Shown here: positions 30,936 through 41,574 of the stretch, piece by piece
How positions within the stretch are numbered: position 1 is the first letter of the stretch
How the letters are laid out: the number at the start of each line of letters is the position of its first letter
Assembly: GCA_016858145.1 (NCBI GenBank)
Contig: JAEHOE010000241.1
Location: 1 to 64,000, forward strand
DNA: 64,000 bases
Reading direction: 5' to 3'
Source of the DNA: Edaphochlamys debaryana
Lineage: Eukaryota; Chlorophyta; Chlorophyceae; Chlamydomonadales
The notes under the pieces: model-generated
What the model saw: the letters and a program-made list of their open reading frames with translations, nothing else
Database searches by the model: none
Told to the model about the DNA's origin: nothing
Translations under genes and position numbers: made by a program

Positions 30936-32725
30936 TCATTGCGATTGGAGTTTTTCATGGTCCAACTTCTGGGGCCGCTGGGGCCTTGCTTCCCTCCTGC
31001 GCGCGGGGATTTGGGTGGAAGCGCGAATGCAGGGGTCCTGGCCCCCTCCCGTCCACAACCTTCTCTCACCTGGCTCGGAGGCTGCCGCCGCCACCGCCGC
31101 CGCTCCACGCAGCGGCGGTCGTGGTCGTACCCTCGGGGCGTGGGTCCCCCTTGGCCGCAGACGCTGCCAAGAGCAGCGCATCCAGCTCCGCCGGCGCCGG
31201 TGCGGTCTCGAGGGCAAACAGGAAGCCCTGCCGCTGTCGCTGCGGGCCTGACCTGGGCTCCTCAGAGGGTGGGGCCCCGACGACGCTTGTATCCACCGAG
31301 GACCCCACCACCTCCGCAGCGGCTAGCAGGGCTGCCGCCGCTGCCTTGGCTGCAGCTGAAGGCTGCGGAAGACTGAGTGGCGGGGGTGGCGGTGGAACCA
31401 GCGCCAGGCGTGCGCTGGGCTCGAGCCTGAAGCGCCGCCGCACGGCCTCCTGCGCGGCCCCGGTCAGCTCTGCGACCAGGGCCTGCAGCGTGGGGGCACG
31501 GGCGGTGCGGCAGAGGCAGCCCGCCAGCCACCGCACATGGCCCTCGGGGTCCCGCACGCCGGCACCGATGAGGGCGCCAGCAGTGGCCGCCAGACCGCGG
31601 AGGGCCGCCGGGCCCATGGCGGCGAGGCGGCTGCCGCTGTCGGCAGCAGGGGAGGGTGCTGAGGATGGCCCGGCGGCTGGGGCTGGGGCGTACTCCTCGA
31701 TCCACAGCACGGCAGCACAGCACGAGTGGGCCTGCTGGGCTTGCTGGGCCTGCTGTGGTCCCGCCGGTGCCGCGGCGGCGAGCGTGCTTTCGCCACGGGC
31801 CAGGGGCAGAGGCACGGCGGCGCAGGCCACGGGCGTTCGCGGAGCGAGCTGCGGCGGCAAGCCGCCACTCACGGACAGGGGGCTGGTTCCAGTATTGGGG
31901 CTCGGGCTTGGGCGCGTGTGCGTCCAGATCAGTGTCTCCTGCGGCCCGAGGGGAATCCGTAAAGTAGTCACGTGACTCACGTCAAGTGTGTCACAGTCCG
32001 ACAGGAACTGGAAAGCCGTTGTGCTGCTGATGCAACTACCAGATAGAGCAGTGGCAGCAGCCACCCACCTGCCCGGTGACGGCGGCGCGCAGCATGTGCG
32101 ACTGCCGGGCGGAGGCGGACGCCGCGACGTCGTCCCATGGCCCCGCGCTTGCGGCGACGACCGAGCCCAGCAGAGTGGGTGGCTCATCGCCCGTGCCATC
32201 CACGCCGCATGTGCTGGAAGGTGCAGCGTGGGAGGCGGTCAGGAGCACGACGGGGACCGGGCCGTCAAGGGACGCCTCCAGGGGAGAGCACAGCGGGGCG
32301 GCGGGGGACGACAGGGCGCCCGCTGCTGAGACCGGCAGCGGCGGGGGCCAGGGGGTAACCGGCACTGTCTCGTCGCTGTTGCACGGCAAAGGTCGAGCGT
32401 ATAGCCTGTAGCACAGATATCAGAACGACAGGGACAAGTGTTATCCGGTGTCATCGTTAGCCCTCCTGCCGTTTATGCACAAAACCTGCCTAACACGGAC
32501 GCCTTCACCGAGATGCTGGTGAGCAATCGCTGCAATCAATCTTGCAGTGCGCTCCTCGATGCTGGCAGCCGCGGCCGCGACGGCCACGGCGCGCTCGGCC
32601 AGTCCACTAAGCACGATTGTGTCGCCGTGCGGTGACGCGCGCGCATTCGCCCTCAATCCTCCCACAGCGGACTTGGTGTGGGCATCCTGTAAGTTCATGA
32701 AGGCGAGCGTACTCGTTTCGTCCAT
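30936..32725 (-). CDS. Unrecognised multi-exon protein gene
   Basis: A likely four-exon or more minus-strand gene. The first exon, 32,725-32,509 or slightly longer, starts MDETSTLAFMNLQDAHTKSA and is Ala-rich. The second, about 32,380-32,069, contains WPPPLPVSAAGALSSPAAPL and ends SHMLRAAVTGQ before GTGGGT. The third, from 32,007 to 31,070, includes ETLIWTHTRP and a helical core VRDPEGHVRWLAGCLCRTA. It may contain an extra 60-bp intron near 31,920-31,980 (GTGAGT...CCGCAG). The last exon, 30,996-30,936, ends KLDHEKLQSQ then TGA. The exon 3-4 join keeps phase (CCAG/GTGAGA). The exon 1-2 join could not be put in phase with certainty. I recognise no domain, and no signal peptide or membrane helix is clear. 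Function unknown. Confidence 0.5.
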
Positions 32726-33371
32726 GCGTCCATGTCGTGACACACACGGCTGAACAGTTGCTTGTTTTCTTACCGGCTCTGTCCTCTCTTGCTCCTTGCT
32801 CGAGGGTCTGGCGCTGGCTGAACTGCAGAAGCAGGCTAGGAGCCATGGCGCCATTCTTGCTTGCTTGCACCGCGGGGAGCAATGAAGGCTCGACTGGGCT
32901 ATATCATGACACAGTGCGTAGTCGGATCTTGTTATCAAGAACGGGTTCAGCCCAACTCAGCTGAAAGTCACTCGAATGTCGTCATGCCCGCTGCGCGCGC
33001 TCGTTTTGCGGCATCTGGAGGTGGTGAGATCAAGAAAGGCTCGTGAGTTTAAAACAGCTAAGCAGCAAGTGCGGCCATTGCCTCGTTAATCGCCTATCGT
33101 GCTCGAACGGATACTCGATCGGTGTTCGGACAGGTCCGTAACTGCTGCAGCGTGCAGTTGGCCATTTGCCACGCAGTTCAAGAGCCGGAAGCGCAATCTC
33201 ATGGTCGTTCAGGCTTTCGCCCAGGGACAAGTCGCGCCCCGCTCCAGACACGGCGCGCGCGTGTGACTAACACAGAGTTACTCACACTACCTCCAACTCC
33301 CGCAGGCTCATCCCTCAAGATACGGAGCTCGCTTCCCAATCAGTCACTCCTTCACCACCTTCTCTGCGCCC
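32726..33371. other. Upstream region of the unrecognised minus-strand gene
   Basis: Holds its presumed promoter and 5' UTR. No TATA box or ORF could be defended. Confidence 0.35.
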
Positions 33372-33410
33372 CTCCCCGCTACGCTACGCCAGCGGTAGGG
33401 CTGCTGCCAG
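33372..33410 (-). pseudogene. Detached 3' tip of the APC1 duplicate
   Basis: This stretch matches the end of the APC1 coding region at about 47,268-47,306. It encodes the same final peptide LAAALPLA followed by TAG (stop at 33,384-33,386). It belongs with the duplicate at 35,845-39,149 but is separated from it by inserted DNA. Confidence 0.7.
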
Positions 33411-35844
33411 AACGAAGTAAACAAATTGAGTTGACTTATAGTCTGCCCCCCCCCCCCCTCGAGCTAAGCAGAGAGGGAGAGGTCCCTTCGGGACGGGAGG
33501 GGGATGGCAGGGACGGAGGGTGAAGTGGCGGAAGTGAGGCAGCGGGGTGTGAAGGTGTGGGTGGCTGTGGCGGGGCGGGCCATACGCGAGGCGCTCCTGT
33601 GCGGGGTCCTGCGACGACGTCGGTGGGGGCGTGCATGTTGCAGTCGGCCCGACAGTCGCGTCCCGCCCGGGTGGTTTCTTTGCGTAGTTGCTCGGCACGT
33701 CGGCTCGGCACGCCGTGCGCTCTGTGGGCGGGATGCCGCTTGCCAACCACACGGTGCTTGCGCTGCAGGCTGGACGGTGGACCCTGCGCTGGTCTCACGT
33801 GATGTGCTGCACGCGATGCGGGCCTGTGCGGGGGCCTGTGCCGAGGTGTGACGAGTTGTGCGCTGCCGAAGTCACTACCGCCGTAGTGAGCACCCTTGAG
33901 GCAGAGGTGGCGGGTGTGCGTCCCCCCCATGCCTCGGTGAGTTTGCCGGGACGGGTGTGATGTGTTCCAGTCAAGGTTTTCCCCACACCTGTGACACCCG
34001 GCAGCAGCGGCACGAAAAACCGCGAGGCGGGTGCCCCCAGGGTGTGGCAGCGAGGGCCATGCCACGTAGCGGCCGCCCTTGCTGCCTCCTCCACAGGCCC
34101 TACCACATGCAAGGCAGGCGCCAAAGCTGAGCAAGGACGGCAAGGCATGGCCCGTCTGTAAGAAATGGAAGTAGGTAAAACAATGCCAGGCGGGCCCCCG
34201 GGCGTGCTTAAAGGCCGGTGGGGTGGGGAACCCCGCCACCGTGCAAGACCGCAGCCCAACCCACACGCAGCGAGCCCGAGGTCCAGCAAGAAAGTGGACA
34301 GCGACAAGAACAGGCAGATGCCAGCAGTGCATACATCAAGGCAGCCCAGGCGGCAGGCGCCTTGCGTGCGCTCAGCGCACCTTCGCAGGTACTCGCAAGC
34401 CGCCAACATAGAGTGTGCCAAAGTGCGCCCCCCCCTCACCCCTGACAAGACGCGGTCCACGGTGCGGTCCGCGGTCCGCGGTCCACAAGACGTCTTCTGT
34501 ATGTGCTGATGCCCGTGCCTCCCACGGAAGGGCTCCCCCCAAAAGATGACAAGAGGCACTGCGGCACGAAGAACCGCAAGGAGGGTGCCCCCTGGGTGTG
34601 GCCGCTCGATCCATGCACCCCTGGTCACCCACCTTGGAGGCTGGGGCAAAGGGGGGGAGGAGCACACCGGCCAGAACCCGATGGGGACGAGGCTGGGAAT
34701 GCAAGACATGCTTGTGGCCGCGTCGGGGGCGTTGCTGTCCGTCACGCAAGGACTGCTGAGGGGCGGTGGTGCAGAGCGAGGAGCAGGCGGGCAGTGTACA
34801 GCCGACGGGGAGGGAGATGTGGAGTGTGAGACAGGGCCCGCGGGAAGCCTAACCACGGCCAACCGCCAGGTGAGAAGGCCAACCGCCAGCGGGGGCCGCG
34901 ACGACAGGAACAAACGGGACCCCACACCCCTTGCGTACCCAGCACAGCCGTTCCGGAAGCCACCACTGCGTAGCTCTGCGCCTGAGGTGCGCCTGCGACA
35001 CATGGCCCGGAAGGGTCACTGCATTGCACCGTGCTGGTCAGCGCGTCCAAACATCACGCTCCCGGTGCCGTCTTCCGTCTTACGCGCGGCCGTCCGTGAT
35101 TATCGCGACTTGAGTCGCGCTGCTCAACAGCAGCGCATCGAGCAGTCCCAACAGCAGCAGTGCCGTCGCCAGTGTGCCGCCCCGAAGGGCCGCGGTTATC
35201 GCGGCCACCATTGTAGCAGCAGCACTGAGTGTGTTGGCAAAACGCTTCACCGCGGCCACGCGGCCAACTTGCCACCGGCCGTACTGCCGTCGCAGGCGTC
35301 GATTAAGCGCGACGGAACAACCCCTACATGTCACGGCCGTTGCAAATGCCGACCCCTACACGACGCACTTGTATCTGGGGCCTGCGACTCAGGGCCGCGC
35401 ATGTCGAATTGGGGCCGACCGTCGCGTCCCGGCCGGCCGTCGCTTGCGCAAGGGTGGGCGGGTGGGCCCTTTGTCTAGTCGCTCGGCACGGCGCGCCCTG
35501 CGCTCTGTGCGTCCACGGCATGCCGCGTTCCGACCTGGCGCCGCTTGCGCTGCGGGCGGGACGGTGGACCCTGCGCTGCTCGCACGTGATGCGCTATACG
35601 CGATGCGGGCCTGCGCGGGGTCCTGCGACGACGTCGGTGGGGGCGCGCATGTCGCATTCGGGCCGACCGTCGCGTCCCGACCGGTCGCCGCTTGCGCAAG
35701 GGTGGGAGGGCGGGCCCTTTGTCTAGTCGCTCGGCACGTCGGCGCGGCACGCCGTGCGCTCTGGAGGGTACGGTCCGCAGCTTCTGCCACATTCTGTCGT
35801 CAGCCCACATCCATCCTGTCTCGGGGGGGGGGACGATTGGACCA
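33411..35844. mobile_element. 2.4-kb repetitive insertion in the APC1 duplicate
   Basis: Compared with the intact APC1 end (about 47,307-47,378), this 2.4-kb stretch is extra and replaces roughly 70 bp. It starts after a GCTGCTGCCAG sequence, contains a C14 tract near 33,447, and is built from internal repeats: a roughly 250-bp unit near 33,595-33,850, 35,390-35,640 and 35,640-35,760, and a shorter unit near 34,016 and 34,563. A run of hydrophobic residues on the minus strand near 35,100-35,250 is the only protein-like feature. No transposase was recognised and no clear target-site duplication was found. Confidence 0.55.
35390..35760 (+). repeat. Tandem ~250-bp repeat, with a third copy at 33,595-33,850
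   Basis: The units share GGGCCGACCGTCGCGTCCCG, then GCTTGCGCAAGGGTGGG and CCCTTTGTCTAGTCGCTCGG at a spacing of about 248 bp (35,397 and 35,645). The more diverged third copy shares CGGTGGACCCTGCGCTG and ACGCGATGCGGGCCTG. ORFs through two copies end with the same GRPSRP..SLAQGW.GGPFV tail, which could be the end of a decayed transposon protein or a repeat effect. Confidence 0.65.
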
Positions 35845-38800
35845 ACCCCACCCCCGCCCCTAGCCCTACACCTCCTCCTGCACCAGCACCCCCACCTCCT
35901 GCCGCCGCCGCCAGCTCCCGCAGCTGCCGCCAGGCCGGCATCGCCCGCAGCTGCGCCGCCGCCGCCGCCACCGCCGACAGCGGCGGCAGCCCATGCAGCG
36001 CCGCCACCGCCCCCAGCTCGGCCTGCAGAGCAGCCTCCGCCGCCGCTGCCGCAGCGCCCGACAGCGCCGGGCCGTCCGCTGCCGGCGGCAGCCGGGCGGC
36101 CGCGGCGGGGAGAGGCGAGGTCGATGGGACCAGGCGGCAGGCGCCTGCGAGCGGGAAGGGTGAGATAGCGTTGCAGGCTTTGAGCACTCGTAGGGATGGG
36201 CGTGAGTCTGGAAGGAAGGCAAGGCCGAGCCCTAGGTGAAGTCGCCGTTGGGATCCTGGGTGGCAGCAGAACCCCTTTACGTGCCCCGAGAGCCCCGGGC
36301 AACACCAGTGTGTCGGCTAATCGATCTAATCTAGGCCAGCTAGGTCTAATCGCAGTGCCCCGAGTGCCCCAAGGTCCGCACCTGGACGGACGGCCTCGAA
36401 GTCCTCCACCCTCAGCATCCGCCCACGCCTGATGTACAGACCCAGGGCGCTCCCCGGCCCCGCCGCCGCCGCCGACCCAGCTGCCAGGGCTGCCGCCGCT
36501 GGTGCCGCGGCCGCCGCCGCCGCGCCCGGCGGCGGGAGCAGCCCCAGCGGCCGCCAGCGGCGGTGCTGCAGGACGCACCACAGGCTGTCGAGGAACGCCG
36601 GCTGCAGCAGCGGCCGCCACAGGGCCTGCTCGTCCAGGTCCGGCAGCGCGCCGCCGCCGTTGGCCGCCGCCGCGGTGGCGGCTGCCGCCGCCAGCGGCCC
36701 GCTGTAGTACGAACGGGCGAGCTGCAGCCCCCGGAGCGCCGCCGTCAGCGGCACCGCGGGCCCCGTCAGCAGGCTGCCGGGGTAGGCCGGAGCCATGGCG
36801 GCGGCGGCGGCGGCAGCAGGGTCGACGGCGCCGTCGACGGTCAGCCAGCCGGCGAAGCCGGCGGGGCCGCGGCCCGCCGCCGCCCGGTGGACGAGGCAGT
36901 GCAGCTGTAGGTACAGCGGCAGCGCTACGGCCTTCTCGCCCGTGATGCATTCGTACAGGGCGCTGTAGCAGAAGCTCAACAGGTCAGCGCCGTGGCGGCG
37001 CCGCCAGCGCCGCTGCTGCCGCTGCCGCCGCCGCTGCGCCGCCGGCACCGGCGGCGCCGGCCACCCGGACCGCTGCAGCAGTCCCGGACCCGGCGGCGGT
37101 GCCAGGCGCGCGAGGCCGCGGCGGAGGCCGCTGCTGACGGCCGCCGCCGACGCTGCCGCCACCTCCGCAGCCTCCGCCGCGTCCTCCGCCGCCTCCGCCG
37201 CCTCGGCCTCGACCTCGCAGGCCAACCACAGGTCCCTCATTGCCTGAATGAGCTGCGCAAAAGCCATGATCGAAGGATCCACGGAGAACGTGGCACACAA
37301 ATGGACCAAGTCGAACCCGCCGCTGCCGCCGCCGCCGCCGCCGTCGTCGTCAGGACCGCCGCCGCCAGCCTCGCCACTGCCGCCGGCCAGGACCTCCGCC
37401 ACGTCGGCGCCGTCGTCCTCATCGTCACTGCCGTACGGCGCCGTTTGAGCCGTCGCGCCCTTGCCAGCCGCCGCAGCGACGCCGCCTCCGCCGCCGCTGC
37501 TGCCAAGCCACTTGAGCCGCCGCCGCGCTCCGCCAGCCGCTGGGGACACGGCCCCACCCACACCCGCCTCAGTTCCCGCCTCTTCCCCAGCGCCGCTAGG
37601 CGAGAGCGGATCCGCGAGGGCGCGGCGCGCCCCGGGCTTGGACGGCGGCGGCCGCAGCAGGCCGCGATTGTGGAAGGCGCGAGACAGGAGCGACCGGATC
37701 CCGGATGGATCCTGCGAGTAGCTGAGCGAACCCGCCCGCTTCTTTACGAACAGAAGCAGCTGGCGGTAGACAGTCTCGAGCGCGCTGCCGCCGCCGCCGC
37801 CAGCGGCGGCGTAGGCGGCGGCGGCGGCGGCGCCTGGCGGCGCCACGATGCCGCTGACGTCGCCGCCGAGGGAGACGCTGCCGGTGGCGGCGCCGCCGGC
37901 GCCTCGCGGCACCGGAGTGGCGGCGTGCGCGGGCCCGTACGGCGTCTGGGGCGGCGGCGGCGCCAGCGGCGCTGCCGCCGACGGACCGGCGGCGGCGGCG
38001 GCGCCTGCGCCGTTGCCGTCGACGCCGGCGGCACAGCGTGAGGTCCAGTCCAGCTGCTGGGGCCAGTACCGGGGCCTGCGCACGCACAGGCCCAGCGTCT
38101 GGTGAGGCTCGGGCAGGAGCGCGGGTGCAACCCTTTCGTACGACAGTACGGGCGGATCTGAGGGGTGTCGCGACGGCCCCGCCCCTGCGGCATGCCCTGG
38201 CCCCGTCGCGGCAGCCGCCGCCGTGGCGGCCGCGGCGGCAGCGCGCGGTTTGCCGCTGGCGGCGGGGCCGTCGGCAGGCGGCGCGACGCCGCTGGTGTTG
38301 GTGGCGGTCGTGGCAGCCGCCGCCGCCGCCGCCGCGGGCGTTACGAGCCCGCCGCCGCCGCCGCCTGTCCTCAGCAGCTGCGGGGGGGCCGGGGAGTCTC
38401 CCTCCAGGTGGAGAGCCTCCAGCATGGGAGGGGAGCCCGAGGCGGCGGAGGTGGCGGCGGCAGGTCCAGGCGTGGCGGCGCCAGCGGCGGCGGCGGTAGT
38501 GGCGGCTCCGGCGATGGCGGGGCGCAGCTGGCCGTCGGGCGTCCAGGGAAGGTTGGCCCGGGTTGACGCCTGCGAAGGGGAGGGAAAGGGGCCGGCCGGT
38601 ACGTAGTGGTGGAAGAGAAGGAAGAGTGGTCACAAGAGTTTACGGCTCCGCCCCTCGCCCGCGTCAAGCCACCTCACCGCTTCCCCCAGCACCCAACCTC
38701 CCCGGCACCCCACCCCTCAGGGCCCTCACCCTCAGCACAGTCTCCTCAGCCAGGGGATCCAGCACTCGGGCCTCCGCCCCCGAGCGCCGGCCGGACCCGG

Positions 38801-39149
38801 CCCCGGCGCCGCCGCCCCCTTCGCCGCCAGCTGCCGTTGGACGCACCATAACGGGCGGCTGAAGGGTCACCTGCGGGTGGGTTGGGGAGAGGCCCAGGCG
38901 GGACCAGGCGTGAGCGCCTTCGGGCCCAGGAGGCCAAACCGACAGGCCCAACCACAGCCCGTAGCAGTGGGCCCGCACCGTCTTCCTCCACATGTGACTC
39001 AGCGCCAACCGGAATCACGGATCTGAACCCCTCCTGCCCCGCGCTGCCACGTCCACCCATACACACGTGCCTTTACCCCCCGCCCCCCTCGACCCCCCAC
39101 CTGCAGCGGCACGTACACCAGCTGCTGGCTGTCCACGTCCACCCATACA
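35845..39149 (-). pseudogene. Partial duplicate of the APC1 gene 3' end
   Basis: A close copy of APC1 exons 22 (part) to 25. The exon-23 copy is 38,870-38,730, the exon-24 copy 38,569-36,382 and the exon-25 copy 36,144 to about 35,845. The copy of exon 24 is 2,188 bp against 2,227 bp in the gene; the 39-bp difference keeps the frame, and the copy of exon 23 is also in frame (141 bp). Conserved peptides include QTLGLCVR.PRYWPQQLDWT, FVKKRAGSLSYSQDPSGIRS and FDLVHLCATFSVDPS. The right edge is abrupt at about 39,149, inside the exon-22 repeat unit. The left edge falls inside the last exon, where the insertion begins. There is no upstream half of the gene, so a normal APC1 product is impossible, yet no stop codon or frameshift was noticed in the three exons. 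Confidence 0.85.
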
Positions 39150-39179
39150 TGATGGGCCCCTTACGGGGCCACCCGGAGC

Positions 39180-40640
39180 AGGGGGCCGGGGGATGGGAGG
39201 GGAGCTGCATTGGAGGGGATGTGGGGTCAGGGAGTGGGGCTCCTCATGCTCGGGGCATGCAATTTACGGTGAAGTGGCGGTGGAATGTAAAGGGAAACGG
39301 TGGGGAGGGCGGGGTCGGTGTGGGAGGGGGCGGCGGGGGCTGCCGAGACGGCATGAGGGGGGAAAGCCACAGCTGCACGCAAGCGAGGAGGCGACCGCGA
39401 CCCCTTGCACCCGCAACGGATTGGGACCTTATCAAGGGCTGTCGCGGCGGGCTCGGCGTCTCGTCGATGCGGGAAATGCATCTCAACACCCGACCCGGGC
39501 GAAACGCGGCCCCAGGCTCCCGGAACCCCAGCGGCCTCGACTCTGACCCATGCTAAGAACGCTCGCGTGGCTGGGAAAGCGTGAGGCGGTGCGGGCGAGG
39601 AGAAAAGCGCGACCTCAACGCGAACCCGACCCGACAGCTCCGGCGCCGGAACTCGCTCCCCCGCGCGCTCCGACCCGCCAGGCAACCCATATGACCATGA
39701 TGTGATATGATGTGACGTGAGGGTGTAATGGGAGGCTACGGGAGCGCTTGGGGACGCCGAGCGTAGACCCCTGCCCCCGCGCCAAACATGAGCAGGGGGC
39801 CGGGGGATTGGAAAGGGAGCTGCGTTGGGGGGGCGGGGGGAAGGAGTGGGGTAGGTCCTCGCCCCGGCCCCTCGGGGTCGACCGGCGGCCGCCGGTCGCC
39901 CCCTCGGGCTCGGGGCTCGGGGCATGCAAAGTGAGGTCAAATAATGGTGGGATTTGAAGGAACGCGGTGGGGAAGGCGGGGTCGGTGTGGGAAGGGGTGG
40001 CGGGGGCTGCCGAGTAGCGAGGGGGGAAAGCCCGTGAAAGCTGCACGCGCAAGCAAGGAGTCTCCGAAGCGGGTGACTGGCGATTCCTGCGACCCGCAAC
40101 GGGATGGATCATCATGAAGGGCTAACGCGGGGGCTCGGCGAGGGCTGGGAGCGGGGTCGGCGTCTCGGCGATGCGGGAAATGCGTCTGCAGAACCGACTC
40201 GGGCGAAACACCGCCCCAGCAAGCCGGGAGCCCAGCGACCTCAACCTTGAACCGCCCTAAGAGCGCTTGCGCGGCTGGGAAAGCGTGAGGCGGTGCGCGC
40301 GAGGAGACAACATGGGTGTCAGCTTCCTCGAAGCTGGAAAAAGGGCTGAGCCCTAGAATGTCTGGGCAGCGGTATATGCGTGCAGGCACGGTGCAAAGCG
40401 CGGGGCCGTGTGGCGCGCTCCGCGCGAAGCTTCGGGGGGACAGGGGGCCGAGGATGGACGCGGGGCGAAACACATTCCCACGCCGACCGGCGACAAAGTG
40501 TTGCCCGTACTTCCTCCTCGACGGATTTGAGTTGCAGAAGGCAAGATAGCAACATCGTGCTCGGTCCGACCCGCCAGGCAACCCATATGAGCATGACGTG
40601 ATGTGATGTGATGTGAGGGTGAAACGGGAGGCGACCCCAG
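39180..40640 (+). repeat. Tandem ~600-bp repeats, about two and a half copies
   Basis: Unit 1 (about 39,180-39,790) and unit 2 (about 39,790-40,312) share GGCGGGGTCGGTGTGGGA, GGCGTCTCG(T/G)CGATGCGGGA and GGCTGGGAAAGCGTGAGGCG. The segment TCCGACCCGCCAGGCAACCC then recurs at about 39,671 and 40,566. Between them at 40,317-40,355 is GTGTCAGCTTCCTCGAAGCT followed by GGGCTGAGCCC, also seen at about 24,579-24,616. These are probably remnants of tandemly arranged transposable elements. Confidence 0.7.
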
Positions 40641-41539
40641 CTCCCGCGCCAAACCGTTAAACCCGTTAGCGCGGGGCGCGTGCGGCGCCTGCCCGCCAGT
40701 CCGGCCCTATTTGCCCAAACGCGTGCGGATAGTTTTCTCGTGCACACGCGCGCGTGACGTCCGCGGTCGGGGCACGCCTGGAGAAGTTGGTCACCGTAGC
40801 TCAACGGATGCGAGTCGATCACCGACCCCGCTAGGGCGTTCGGGAGCGTGAGCGAAGTTAGAGCGGAGGATACCCCGAGACTGCTGCATCGTGCGACCGT
40901 GCGACGTTTGTGACCGCCGGCCCTCCCGCGCCCAACGGACCGGCCCAGCCGCGTGAGAAAATCATAGGCTTCAACAAGCGCGCAGGGAGAAGCCCCCCAA
41001 AAGTCGCGGACTGACGCCGACCCACTGGGCCGGTGCTCGTCCAACCTGCATGAGCCGAGCCGCCCGAGGCCCGATAGCTTGCGAACGCACCCGGCGAAGC
41101 AACCATGTGAGCGACGGTTACAGCACGGCCGCCAGGCCACATAAGAACCCAACACGCGCTGGCACACGGCATCGGAGGCACCGCTTGTCCAAGCGCGACC
41201 GCGACACCGTAGGCAGCCCCGAGAAGCACCGCACCACAAGCAGAACAATATGCGGAGGCAAGGAGCCGTAGGTATAGCAGGAGCGCGGACATGCCGAAGG
41301 CGCCATGCGAGCTGCGAGCTGCGAGCTAGAGGCGACGAGCAACGCCGCGACGCCCACGCAGTGCAAAGACGGCGCGAATACACGGCCGCGCAGTCGCAGT
41401 CCCTGGTAGCCTCGCAGAAGCAACAGAACATGGGAGGGGAGGCGGCGCCCCAGCGGAGGGCATGGCGCCCAGAACACGAAGACCGCGGAAGGCGGGAGGC
41501 GGGGCCTGAGGTGGACACAGGAGGGGGAAGGCCGCCGGC
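40641..41539. other. Region without a supported gene
   Basis: Several long minus-strand ORFs run through here but none shows recognisable motifs or a splice pattern. Confidence 0.4.
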
Positions 41540-41574
41540 GTGCAAGCGGCAGCGATCGCTGGGCAGGGACGGGG

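Noticed and set aside
30803..31975. 390-codon plus-strand ORF
   Set aside because: Overlaps the minus-strand gene, whose exons have consistent splice sites. The plus frame is low complexity.
33795..35003. 402-codon minus-strand ORF in the repetitive insertion
   Set aside because: Runs through internal repeats in differing frames and has no recognisable domain.
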